Assembly: GCA_036274895.1 (NCBI GenBank)
Contig: DASUEU010000085.1
Coordinates: 186,001-250,000 of the forward strand
Direction: 5' to 3'
Length of the DNA: 64,000 bases
From: CALMKX01 sp036274895
Lineage (GTDB): Bacteria; Acidobacteriota; Thermoanaerobaculia; Multivoradales; SZUA-115
Part shown: positions 8,868 through 16,978 of the stretch, piece after piece
Layout: each line of letters starts with the position of its first letter
How positions within the stretch are numbered: position 1 is the stretch's first letter
Translations under genes and position numbers: made by a program
Notes under the pieces: generated by a model
Databases searched by the model: none
Seen by the model: the letters and a program-made list of their open reading frames with translations, nothing else
What the model was told of the DNA's origin: nothing

Positions 8868-10654
8868 ACCGGAGAGGGCCTCGTCGCATCCTGGTCTGTG
8901 CTTTCGTGATGAGTCTCGTGGCCGCGCCCTGGGTGGCGGCAGCTCCACAGACCCCGCAGCAGACCGGCTGGTACACCGTGCGAGCCGGTGACACCCTGCG
9001 CGACCTGTCGCGACGCCTCTCGGGCCAGGAAGCCCTGTGGGAGGCCAACTGGCGCTTGAACCCCGACCTGCGCAACCCCCACCTGCTCGCCATCGGGCTG
9101 CGGCTCAAACTGTACCTGTCGCAACCGGTGCCCGCGGAGGCGGCGCGGGTGATGCGCATCCATCGCCAGGTGGACCAGAAGCCGGAGCCGATGGCCTGGG
9201 AGAGCGCCCAGGTCGACCAGCTCCTCCAGGACAAGGACGGGGTGCGCACCCGCGAGCGCTCCTCGACCCGCCTGGGCTTCGGCGATGGCTCGCAGCTGTC
9301 GGTTTCCGAAAGCTCCCTGGTGTTCATGCGGCGCATCGGCAGTGCGCTGCGCGGCGTGCCGCGCGACGAGATCGAGATCGTCTCGGGACAGGGTGATCTC
9401 GAGGCCGAGCGAGGCCCCACTCGGGCACGGGGTATCGACATCGTGCTCGGCGGCGCCAGGGCGGCGCCGCAGCCGGGAGAGGACGGCTCGCTCAAGGCCC
9501 GCGCCCGGCGGCCCGGCGGCGGCGCCCAGCTGATGGTCTACGAGGGAACGAGCGACGTCGAGGCCAAGGGTGCCAAGGTGGCGGTTGGCCGCGGCATGGG
9601 CACCAACGTGCCGGAGGGCAAGGCGCCCCTGCCCCCCGAGAAGCTGCTCGACGCCCCCCGGCTGATCGCTCCGCCCGCCGGCACTCCCGTCGAGGCGAGT
9701 GGCTCGCGGTTCCGCTGGGATGCCGTGCCCGGCGCCGCTTCCTATCTCTTCGAGTTGTGCGAGGAGCCCGGTTGTGAGCGGCTGCTGGCGCGGGCCAACG
9801 TCTCGGCCCCGGAGTGGCAGCCGTCGGAGCCCCTGCCGCCCGCCACCTATCACTGGCGGGTGACGGCGGTTTCGGCTTCCGGGCTCGACGGTTACCCCGC
9901 GCAGTCCGCCGCCCTGATCGTGGTGGCCGGCCGCCTCGACCGCGAGGCGCCCAAGGTCGCCTTCACCGTCAGCGGCCCTCGTGCCGGTTGCGGCCAGCGG
10001 GTCTTGCTCGGGCCGGGTGGCCAGGTGCTGCCGCGGGCCGAGGACACCGGCAGCGGACTGGCGGACTGGACGCTCATCCTCGACGGCCAGCCGGTCACCG
10101 GCGCCGCCTGGGGTTCGCTCACCACCGGGCAGCACCGGCTCGAGGGCGCGGTGCGCGACCGCGCCGGCAACATCGCCTCCCTGCCGGCGGTCGAGGTCTA
10201 CTACGACGACGTGGCGCCCCTCCTCGAGGCCACCCGCGCCGACGCCGAGCGCTTCGTCCGCTTCGGCCAGCCCGGCACCGGCGAGCGCGAGCCGAGCCGG
10301 CGCGAGCTCAAGGCCCTCGAGAAGAAGGGCGCTCGCCTCGAGTGGTCGAGTGACGGCCGCCTGTGGCTGCCCCTGGTGCCCGCGAGCGGCCCGGAAGGGG
10401 TCGCTCTCGCCGCCTCCGACCGGCCGCAGATCTTCGTCCGGGGCGTCGCCGGCAGCCGCCTCGCCGAAGGCGAGCTGCTCCACATCACGGCGAGGGACGA
10501 AGCCTGCGGCGTCGAGACCCTACGCTTCGGCATCGGCCGCCCCAAGCTGGCAACCAGCGGCGGCGCCCCCTGGGTGCTGTGGGTCGAGGCGGTCGACCTG
10601 GTCGGCAACCTGGCCCGGCGGGAGTGGGAGCTGGTGGAGAAGGGGCGGCGGTAA
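8864..10654 (+). CDS. Secreted LysM and FecR-domain protein with Ig/FN3-like C-terminal region
   Basis: The protein has 596 residues. A signal peptide (about 1-27, ending APWVAAA) is followed by a LysM domain (WYTVRAGDTLRDLSRRLSG, about 36-85) that should bind peptidoglycan or a related glycan. Next is a FecR-type beta domain (about 105-230, VRTRERSSTRLGFGDGS), then beta-rich regions that resemble FN3 (FRWDAVPGAASYLFEL) and Ig-like domains. AAGGAAGG precedes the ATG by 7 bases, and the start overlaps the kinase stop. LysM-FecR proteins of this kind often sit beside signalling genes, so it may sense the cell wall for the kinase or be its effector; that link is inference. The gene converges on metH, with 7 bases between the stops. 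Confidence 0.85.
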   Translation: MNRRGPRRILVCAFVMSLVAAPWVAAAPQTPQQTGWYTVRAGDTLRDLSRRLSGQEALWEANWRLNPDLRNPHLLAIGLRLKLYLSQPVPAEAARVMRIHRQVDQKPEPMAWESAQVDQLLQDKDGVRTRERSSTRLGFGDGSQLSVSESSLVFMRRIGSALRGVPRDEIEIVSGQGDLEAERGPTRARGIDIVLGGARAAPQPGEDGSLKARARRPGGGAQLMVYEGTSDVEAKGAKVAVGRGMGTNVPEGKAPLPPEKLLDAPRLIAPPAGTPVEASGSRFRWDAVPGAASYLFELCEEPGCERLLARANVSAPEWQPSEPLPPATYHWRVTAVSASGLDGYPAQSAALIVVAGRLDREAPKVAFTVSGPRAGCGQRVLLGPGGQVLPRAEDTGSGLADWTLILDGQPVTGAAWGSLTTGQHRLEGAVRDRAGNIASLPAVEVYYDDVAPLLEATRADAERFVRFGQPGTGEREPSRRELKALEKKGARLEWSSDGRLWLPLVPASGPEGVALAASDRPQIFVRGVAGSRLAEGELLHITARDEACGVETLRFGIGRPKLATSGGAPWVLWVEAVDLVGNLARREWELVEKGRR

Positions 10655-10661
10655 CCTCCCG

Positions 10662-13600
10662 TCACACTCCAAAATACCGAGCATCCGGATGCTGGAACAC
10701 CAACGCGCTGACGCTGGCTTCGGGGTCCATCATGTCGCCTTCGGTGAGGTGGACGCCGATGTCCTCGGGGCGGAGGGCGGCGAAGAGGGCTCGCTGGCCG
10801 CCGAGGTCCGGGCAGGCCGGGTAGCCGAAGCTGTAGCGCTTGCCGCGGTAGCGGGCGGCGAAGGCGTGCTGCTTCGAGAGCTCCGGCGGATCCGGGAAGC
10901 CCCAGGCCGCGCGTAGCCGCGAGTGCACCAGCTCGGCCGCGGCCTCGGCGGTCTCGAGGGCGAGGGCCGCGAGGGTGTGGCTCTTCAGGTACTCGCCGCG
11001 GTTCTTGAGCTCCTCCACTCGCTCGCGGATGCCGCGGCCAGCGCTGGTGACGAAGAGGGCCACGTGGTCGCCCGGCAGCAGATAGTCCGTGAGGCATAGC
11101 CCCCCGGGCCGCTTCTGCCGCGGTAGGTCCCAGTGCGCCACCTCGACCCCGGTCTCCGGGCTCGTGAGGATCAGCCGGTCCCCCTCGGCCCGCGCGGGGA
11201 AGAACTGCCACACGGCCGAAACCGGCATCACGCCCTCGGCGCGGGCCTGGTCTTCCACCTCCTCGACGGCGGCCCGCAGCTTCTTGTACTTGGCGTCGCC
11301 GCTCTCGGCCAGGGCGCGGATCGAGCCGCCCAGCCCGAGGTGCTTGCCGTAGAGCATCTGCGGGTTGATCCAGGGCCAGACCTCGGCCGGGTCGAAGCGC
11401 TCGATCACCCGCTCGAGGTGGGGCGGCTTCGGCACGGCCAGATCCCGGCGGATGGCTGCCGCCCCCGGCCGGGCCGCGTCGTCGACCTCCGCGGTGCCCT
11501 CCACCACCACCCGGTCGCTCTCGATCAGCGCCGCCACCTCCTCCTCGAGGGTCGGCCGCTCCCTGGGATCGAGCAGGCGCTCGACCAGCTTCAGGCCGGT
11601 CATGGCGTCCTTGGCGTAGGTGCACAGGCCGGTGTAGGCGGCGGCGATCTTCCTGTGGGTGAAGCGCCGGGTGAGCGCGGCACCGCCCACCAGGAGGGGC
11701 GTGTCCACCCCCACGGCCGCGAGGTCCCCGGCCGTCAGCACCATCTGCTGGGCGCTCTTGACCAAGAGACCCGAGAGGCCGATGACGTCCGGCTGGTGCT
11801 CGCGCACGGCCTGGATCAGCTGCTCGGAGGGCACCTTGATGCCCAGGTTGACCACCGTGAAGCCGTTGTTCGACAGGATGATGTCCACCAGGTTCTTGCC
11901 GATGTCGTGGACGTCCCCCTTGACCGTGGCGAGCAGCACCTTGCCCCGCGAGGAGCCCTCGGCGCGGGCCATGTGGGGCTCGAGGAAGGCCACCGCCGCC
12001 TTCATCACCTCGGCGCTCTGCAGCACCTCGGCGACGATCAGCTGGTTGTCGTTGAACAGGCGGCCGACCTCGGCCATGCCCGCCATCAAGGGGCCGTTGA
12101 TGATGTCGAGGGGCTCGGGCCAGGCCGGGTCGGCGAGCGCCAGGGCCAGATCCTCGTGCAGGCCCTCCTTCGAACCCTCGACCACCGCGCGGGCCAGCCG
12201 CTCGGCGAGCGGCAGATCAGCGCGGTGGCTGTCCCGGCTGACACTCGTCCGGCCCCGGAAATGCTCGGCGAAGGCCGCCACGGCCACGTCCCCGGCCGCC
12301 ACGTCCCCCAGCGGCAGGAAGATCAGCGCCTCCGCCAGGTGCCGCTCGGCTTCCGGGATCTCGGCGTAGCGGGCGATGCGCTCGGTGTTGACGATGGCGG
12401 CGTCGAGGCCGGAGCGGGTGGAGTGGTAGAGGAACACCGAGTTGAGCACCTCGCGGCCGGCCGCCGGCAGACCGAAGGAGACGTTCGAGACGCCGAGGAT
12501 GGTCTTGGTGTCCGGGAACTCCTCCTTGAGCCGCCGCACCCCCTCGATGGTGAGCCCGGCCGAGCCCAGGTACTTCTCATCCCCGGTGCCGCAGGGGAAG
12601 ACCAGCGCGTCCCACCAGAGGTCCTCGGGGGCGACGCCGAAGCGTCCGGTCAAGAGGTCGTAGCTGCGCCGCGCCACCTCGAGCTTGCGCTCGACCGTGA
12701 CCGCCATGCCCGCCTCGTCGATCAAGCCGACCACCAGGGCGGCGCCGAAGCGCCTGGCGAGCGGCACCACCTTCTCGAAGCGGGAAAGGCCGTCCTCCAG
12801 GTTGATCGAGTTCAGCACCGACTTGCCCTGGCACCAGGTGAGGGCTCGCGCCATGACGGCGGCGTCGGTCGAGTCGATCATCAGCGGCGCCTTGACCACC
12901 CGGGTGAGCTTGTCGAGGAAGGTCTCCATGTTGCCGAGCTCGTCGGCGTCCGGGTCCTGGAGGCAGACATCGAGGATCTGGCCGCCCGCACGGGCCTGGG
13001 CACGGCCCACCTCGGCCGCGGCCTCGAAGTCCCCGGCGGCGATGAGCTTCTTGAACTTGAGGCTGCCCAAGACGTTGGTGCGCTCCCCCACCAGAAGGGG
13101 GCGGTTGTCCGCCGTCAGCTCCACGGCCTCGATGCCGGAGACCCAGGAGCGGTGGTGGCGCGCCACCGCGCGGGGCTTCTTGCCCGCCACGGCCGCCACC
13201 AGGGCGCGGATGTGGCCGGCGTGGGTGCCGCAGCAGCCGCCCACCAGGTTGAGCCAGCCGGCGTCGACGAAGCGGGCGAGCACCTCGGCCACGTGCTCCG
13301 GGCCCTCGGTGTAGCAGCCCTCGTCGTCGGGCAGGCCGGCGTTGGGCACGCAGGCGACGCGGGCGTGGGAGATCTCCGCCAGGGTGCGGATGTGGTCCTG
13401 CATCAGGTCCGGGCCGGTGGCGCAGTTGAGGCCCAGATACAGCAGGTCGGCGTGGAGCAGGGAGACCGCCAGGGCCTCGGCGTCCTGGCCGGCGAGCATG
13501 GTGCCGGTGGGCTCGATGGTGGCCGACACCGCCACCGGCAGGCTCCAGCCCAGCTCGGCGAAGGCCTCCTCGATGCCGATCAGGGCGGCCTTGACGTTGC

Positions 13601-14147
13601 GGGTGTCCTGGCAGGTCTCAACCAGCAGGTAATCCGCTCCGCCGGCCGCCAGCCCCAGGGCCTGGACGCGAAAATGACCGACGAGCGCCTCGAAGGTGAC
13701 GCCGCCGGTCACCGAGATCGCCTTGGTGGTGGGACCCATCGAGCCGGCGACGAAGCGGGGCTTGCCGGGGCTGTCGAAGCGCCGGCAGACCTCGCGGGCG
13801 ATCTCCGCCGACAGGCGGTTGAGCTCGAAGGACCGCTCCGCCAGGCCGTACTCGGCCAGGACCAGGGGTGTGCCGCCGAAGGAGTTGGTCTCGACGACGT
13901 CGCAGCCGGCCTGGAGGTAGCCCTCATGAACACAGGCCACCACGTCGGGCCGGGTGGCGCAGAGGTTCTCGTTGCAGCCCTCGAGCTCCGGACCCCCGAA
14001 GTCGGCGGCGGTGAGGGTAACCCCCTGGAGGGCGGTGCCGGTGGCACCGTCGAGCACCAGGATGCGCTCGGCGAGGGCGGCCTCGAGCCGGGCTCGGCGC
14101 TCGGCGAGGTCAGAGGGTCGGGGGGTAATCGAGATCGAGTCGCTCAA
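10662..14147 (-). CDS. metH: Cobalamin-dependent methionine synthase
   Basis: At 1161 residues this is a full-length MetH (E. coli 1227). It transfers the methyl group of 5-methyl-tetrahydrofolate to homocysteine through cobalamin. The order is: homocysteine domain (about 25-320) with the zinc cysteines in LGLNCATGP and VGGCCGTH; pterin domain (about 345-600, LVGERTNV); B12 cap and Rossmann domain with DVHDIGKN, where H747 is the lower axial ligand; and the SAM-dependent reactivation domain (about 900-1161, with GYPACPD). The start is a TTG: AAGGAG lies 7 bases upstream and no ATG fits. It follows metF on the same strand. The gap between them carries a SAM riboswitch and terminator, so transcription into metH should stop when SAM is plentiful. 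Confidence 0.97.
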   Translation of the reverse strand: MSDSISITPRPSDLAERRARLEAALAERILVLDGATGTALQGVTLTAADFGGPELEGCNENLCATRPDVVACVHEGYLQAGCDVVETNSFGGTPLVLAEYGLAERSFELNRLSAEIAREVCRRFDSPGKPRFVAGSMGPTTKAISVTGGVTFEALVGHFRVQALGLAAGGADYLLVETCQDTRNVKAALIGIEEAFAELGWSLPVAVSATIEPTGTMLAGQDAEALAVSLLHADLLYLGLNCATGPDLMQDHIRTLAEISHARVACVPNAGLPDDEGCYTEGPEHVAEVLARFVDAGWLNLVGGCCGTHAGHIRALVAAVAGKKPRAVARHHRSWVSGIEAVELTADNRPLLVGERTNVLGSLKFKKLIAAGDFEAAAEVGRAQARAGGQILDVCLQDPDADELGNMETFLDKLTRVVKAPLMIDSTDAAVMARALTWCQGKSVLNSINLEDGLSRFEKVVPLARRFGAALVVGLIDEAGMAVTVERKLEVARRSYDLLTGRFGVAPEDLWWDALVFPCGTGDEKYLGSAGLTIEGVRRLKEEFPDTKTILGVSNVSFGLPAAGREVLNSVFLYHSTRSGLDAAIVNTERIARYAEIPEAERHLAEALIFLPLGDVAAGDVAVAAFAEHFRGRTSVSRDSHRADLPLAERLARAVVEGSKEGLHEDLALALADPAWPEPLDIINGPLMAGMAEVGRLFNDNQLIVAEVLQSAEVMKAAVAFLEPHMARAEGSSRGKVLLATVKGDVHDIGKNLVDIILSNNGFTVVNLGIKVPSEQLIQAVREHQPDVIGLSGLLVKSAQQMVLTAGDLAAVGVDTPLLVGGAALTRRFTHRKIAAAYTGLCTYAKDAMTGLKLVERLLDPRERPTLEEEVAALIESDRVVVEGTAEVDDAARPGAAAIRRDLAVPKPPHLERVIERFDPAEVWPWINPQMLYGKHLGLGGSIRALAESGDAKYKKLRAAVEEVEDQARAEGVMPVSAVWQFFPARAEGDRLILTSPETGVEVAHWDLPRQKRPGGLCLTDYLLPGDHVALFVTSAGRGIRERVEELKNRGEYLKSHTLAALALETAEAAAELVHSRLRAAWGFPDPPELSKQHAFAARYRGKRYSFGYPACPDLGGQRALFAALRPEDIGVHLTEGDMMDPEASVSALVFQHPDARYFGV

Positions 14148-14165
14148 GGCCCTGCTCCTTCGCGG

Positions 14166-14202
14166 AAAACGAAAAGCCCGCCTCGCACGACGAGACGGGC
14201 TT
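14166..14202 (-). terminator. Intrinsic terminator of the metH SAM riboswitch
   Basis: On the minus strand, AAGCCCG-T-CTCG pairs with CGAG-G-CGGGCTT around the loop TCGTG (12 base pairs including one T-G wobble). It is followed by TTTTCGTTTT. This is a textbook Rho-independent terminator. It stands directly upstream of the metH ribosome binding site and downstream of the SAM aptamer, which makes it the expression platform. Confidence 0.9.
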
Positions 14203-14323
14203 CGGCAGCCGGGAGCGGGTGGTCCTGGACACTTGGTTGCCGCGCCATCCTCTGCGCCGGCCGCATTCCCGCCGCTTCGGGCGGGAGGGCACCTTGGGTG
14301 TCCGTCCCAGGTTGCCGAGCCCG
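14196..14323 (-). promoter_or_regulatory. Antiterminator pairing of the metH riboswitch
   Basis: TGCCGAAGCCCG (minus strand, 14207-14196), which includes the 5' arm of the terminator, is complementary to CGGGCTCGGCA (14323-14313) with one bulged A. The latter is the P2 3' strand plus the P3 5' strand of the aptamer. The two pairings exclude each other. Without SAM the long-range helix would block the terminator; with SAM the aptamer keeps its strand and the terminator forms. Confidence 0.65.
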
Positions 14324-14353
14324 GAGCACGCGCCCCGGGCCGCTCGTAATGCG
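14262..14353 (-). ncRNA. SAM riboswitch aptamer (SAM-I/SAM-IV clan) upstream of metH
   Basis: Read on the minus strand, the parts are in the clan order. P1 is CGCATT/AATGCG (14353-14348 with 14267-14262). The conserved asymmetric strand ACGAG follows (AAGAG in classic SAM-I). P2 is GCCCGGGGC/GCTCCGGGC with a 4-base loop. P3 is the hallmark GGCAACC/GGTGCC extended by TGGG/CCCA. P4 is CCCGCC/GGCGGG. The P2-P3 junction, GGGCTCGGCAACC, looks more like SAM-IV than SAM-I. P2 is short and no clear kink-turn is visible. The P3 loop GGACAC (14303-14298) also matches GTGTCC (14232-14227) downstream of P1, a possible SAM-IV-like pseudoknot. Placement before the MetH gene agrees with SAM feedback. Confidence 0.82.
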
Positions 14354-14397
14354 AGAGGGAGCGTAGAGGAGGCGCTACCCCGAGGTCAAGCTCGGCC

Positions 14398-15348
14398 TCA
14401 GAGCTTCAGCTGGCCGAGCAGGGCGGTAATCGCCTTGGACTCCTGCATGACGTAGTAGTGCAACGAGGGTACGCCGTGGTCGAGCAGCTCTTGGGATTGC
14501 CGGGCCGCCCACTCGACGCCGACCTCGGCCACGTGCTCGGGGCTGGCTTTCTCGATCTCGTCGGAGAGCTCCCAGGGGATCTCGGCGTAGAAGTTCTGGG
14601 GGATCGTGGTGAGCTGGCGCTTGCTGGTGAGGATCTTGAGGCCCGGGACGATCGGCGCCGTGATCCCCTCGGCCTGGCACATCTCGAGGTAGCGGAAGTA
14701 GTGAGCGTTGTCGAAGAACATCTGGGTCACCACGTACTCGGCACCCGCGGCCAGCTTGTCCTTGACGTTCTTGACCTCGGCCTTCATGTTCGGGCAGCGC
14801 ACGTGGCGCTCGGGGTAGCCGGCCACGCCGACGCAGAAATGCGTGGGAGAGGCGTCGAGCAGATCGTCCTCGATGTAGCGGCCATGGTTCATGTCGGTGA
14901 TCTGGGTCACCAGGTCGATGGCCGTCTCGTTGGCCGTCCGCCCTTCTTTGAGCGGCTTCTTGTAGCCGCTGTCGTCCCCGCGCAGGGCCATGACGTTGTC
15001 GATGCCGAGGTAGTTGAGCTCGATGAGGAAATCCTCGGTCTCCTCGCGGGTGAAGCCCTGGCAGAGGATGTGGGGCACGGCGTCGACGTGGTGCTTGTTC
15101 TGGAGCAGGGCGCAGACGCCCAGGGTGCCGGGCCGCTTGCGCTTGACCTTGCGCCGGATGCCCTGGGGCGTCTCCTCGTAGATTACCTGGGCAGAGTGGC
15201 TGGTGATGTCGATGAAAGGTGGATGGAAGGGCATCAAGGCCTCGATCACCGCCAGCAGGCTGCCGAGATCTCCCCCGCGCAGGGGTGGGATGATCTCGAA
15301 GCTGATCAGCGGTTCCGTGGCCCGGGCCAGGTGCTCGATGACCTTCAT
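14398..15348 (-). CDS. metF: 5,10-methylenetetrahydrofolate reductase
   Basis: The 316-residue TIM-barrel flavoprotein makes 5-methyl-tetrahydrofolate, the methyl donor for the MetH encoded next. It shows the family's N-terminal EIIPP motif with the conserved Glu, the MALRGD motif near the flavin and folate site, and the conserved VTQMFFD segment. The start MKVIEHLARA matches the family; a longer upstream frame extends over the divergent promoter and is not credible. There is no Shine-Dalgarno sequence. A TATACT box (15359-15364 on the minus strand) ends 10 bases before the ATG, which suggests a nearly leaderless message. It is divergent from the sugar transferase gene at 15422. Confidence 0.95.
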   Translation of the reverse strand: MKVIEHLARATEPLISFEIIPPLRGGDLGSLLAVIEALMPFHPPFIDITSHSAQVIYEETPQGIRRKVKRKRPGTLGVCALLQNKHHVDAVPHILCQGFTREETEDFLIELNYLGIDNVMALRGDDSGYKKPLKEGRTANETAIDLVTQITDMNHGRYIEDDLLDASPTHFCVGVAGYPERHVRCPNMKAEVKNVKDKLAAGAEYVVTQMFFDNAHYFRYLEMCQAEGITAPIVPGLKILTSKRQLTTIPQNFYAEIPWELSDEIEKASPEHVAEVGVEWAARQSQELLDHGVPSLHYYVMQESKAITALLGQLKL

Positions 15349-15421
15349 GGGTTCGGGGAGTATAAGCGACCGGCTCGGGCTAGACTTCGGCGACGCTTGG
15401 CCTTGCGCCGACTGAACAACC

Positions 15422-16825
15422 GTGAACCGCCTCACCCCCACCCCGCTCGGCTGGCGCTTGCTGCGCTTCGCCGGGGACGTCGGCGCCGCTGTGGGCGCCT
15501 TCTACCTGGCGTTCTTGCTGCGCATCCGGTTTCCGCTGCCCTTCACCCAGTTTCTGCTCCCAGAGGAGCGCATCCGCTTCTTCTTCCGCGAGTGGTGGAT
15601 CATCGCCCTGGCCCAGGCGCTCACGCTCTACTTCTTCGGCTTCTACGACCCCCCGCGGGGCGCGCTCGGCGCCGAGCAGGCGCGGCGGCTGGCCACCGCC
15701 GCGACCCTCCAGGGTCTGGTGCTCGCCGGCTTCTACTTCTTGACCGATCGCGAGTTCCCCCGCTCCGTGCTGCTGCTCTTCGTGGCCCTGAACTTCCTGC
15801 TGCTGTGGGCGTTCCGCTCCCTGATGGAGCGGGGCTACCGGCCGCCGCGCCGGCGGGTGGCCCTGGTGGGGGCCGGGCCGGCGGCCCGCGAGCTGGCGGC
15901 GAAGATCGCGAGCCTCGCCTCGGCTTCCATCGCCATCGTCGGCCACGCCCCGGCTCCCGACGAGAGCGCAGAGGCCGAGCCGGAGCCGGACAGCCCGCTC
16001 GGGCCGCGGCTGGGTGCGGTGGAGGATCTGCCCCGGCTGCTCGCAGCCGGCGAGATCGACGACATCATCCTCGCCACCGAAGCCCGGGCCTGGCAGATCC
16101 GGCTGCTCGACGAGCTCTCCGCGTCGCGCTCGGCTGCCGGCAACGTGCTGATGCTGCCGGGGCCGATCGAGAGCCTGATCGGGCGGATGCGCTACCGCTG
16201 GGTGGAGGACCTACCGCTGATCGAGGTGGTGCGCCAGAGCGAATGGAAGGTGAACCGGCCCCTCAAGCGAGTGGTGGACGCCGTCGGCTCCAGCCTGTTG
16301 CTGCTCCTGCTGCTGCCTGCCTTGCTGCTGGTGGCGCTGGCGGTGGCGGTGACCTCACCGGGGCCGATCCTGTACCGCCAGCAGCGCCTGGGGCTGGGCC
16401 GCAAGCCCTTCACGGTGTGGAAGTTCCGCACCATGCGCACGGACGCCGAGCAGGGCGTGGGCGAGGTGCTCGCCACCCGGAGAGACCCGCGCCTGACACC
16501 CATCGGCGCCTGGCTGCGCCGCTACCGGCTGGACGAGTTGCCGCAGCTCTTGAACGTGCTCGGCGGCTCGATGAGCCTGGTGGGGCCGCGGCCCGAGCGG
16601 CCGGGCTTCGTCGAGCGCTACCTCGGCGCCGTGCCCGGCTACGCCGAGCGCTTCTCCGTCCCCCCGGGCCTGACCGGCCTCGCCCAGGTCAACGGCGACT
16701 ACCACTCCACCGCCGAGAACAAGCTGCGCTACGACCTCGCCTACATCGCCAACTGGAGCCCCTGGCTCGATCTGGCGATCCTGCTCCGGACGGTGAAGAT
16801 CGTGTTGACCAGTCGGGGGGTTTGA
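15422..16825 (+). CDS. Undecaprenyl-phosphate sugar-1-phosphate transferase (initiating enzyme)
   Basis: This 467-residue protein has the architecture of WbaP/WcaJ-type polyprenyl-phosphate hexose-1-phosphate transferases. Four N-terminal hydrophobic segments and a Rossmann-like central region (VALVGAGPAARELA, about 140-150) precede a large hydrophobic helix (about 285-312) and the C-terminal catalytic domain. That domain carries the family motifs KFRTM, an Asp-Glu-Leu-Pro-Gln segment (LDELPQLLNVL), SLVGPRPE and PGLTGLAQV. It should load the first sugar phosphate on the lipid carrier at the inner membrane and so start each repeat unit of the exopolysaccharide encoded nearby. The start is GTG at 15422, in the short gap divergent from metF. 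Confidence 0.93.
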   Translation: MNRLTPTPLGWRLLRFAGDVGAAVGAFYLAFLLRIRFPLPFTQFLLPEERIRFFFREWWIIALAQALTLYFFGFYDPPRGALGAEQARRLATAATLQGLVLAGFYFLTDREFPRSVLLLFVALNFLLLWAFRSLMERGYRPPRRRVALVGAGPAARELAAKIASLASASIAIVGHAPAPDESAEAEPEPDSPLGPRLGAVEDLPRLLAAGEIDDIILATEARAWQIRLLDELSASRSAAGNVLMLPGPIESLIGRMRYRWVEDLPLIEVVRQSEWKVNRPLKRVVDAVGSSLLLLLLLPALLLVALAVAVTSPGPILYRQQRLGLGRKPFTVWKFRTMRTDAEQGVGEVLATRRDPRLTPIGAWLRRYRLDELPQLLNVLGGSMSLVGPRPERPGFVERYLGAVPGYAERFSVPPGLTGLAQVNGDYHSTAENKLRYDLAYIANWSPWLDLAILLRTVKIVLTSRGV

Positions 16826-16848
16826 GGGAAGCGGAGAGAGAGCCGGTA

Positions 16849-16933
16849 GGCTGGGTTAGGTCCGCAGGGCCGTAACCCAGCTCCCAACGCCGACGAAGGG
16901 AGCTGGGTTACGCCGCGGACGGCTAACCCAGCC
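16849..16933. repeat. Nested palindromic repeat (REP-like, 85 bases)
   Basis: The outer arms GGCTGGGTTAG (16849-16859) and CTAACCCAGCC (16923-16933) are perfect inverted repeats. Inside them, GTCCGC pairs with GCGGAC. Inside that, GTAACCCAGCTCCC (16872-16885) pairs perfectly with GGGAGCTGGGTTAC (16898-16911). The core CTGGGTTA thus occurs four times, twice per strand. It fills the 153-base gap between two convergent genes (15422 plus and 16979 minus) and may also act as a bidirectional transcript end. A partial copy is at 25165. Confidence 0.8.
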
Positions 16934-16978
16934 CACTCGGAACCTGTGCAGAAACCGCTTGGCAGCCGGCTCCCTCCC

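Noticed and set aside
11133..14366. A 1077-residue open frame on the plus strand opposite metH
   Set aside because: Its translation is His/Gln/Gly/Leu-rich without domains, as expected of an antisense shadow in high-GC DNA, while the minus strand encodes a full MetH.
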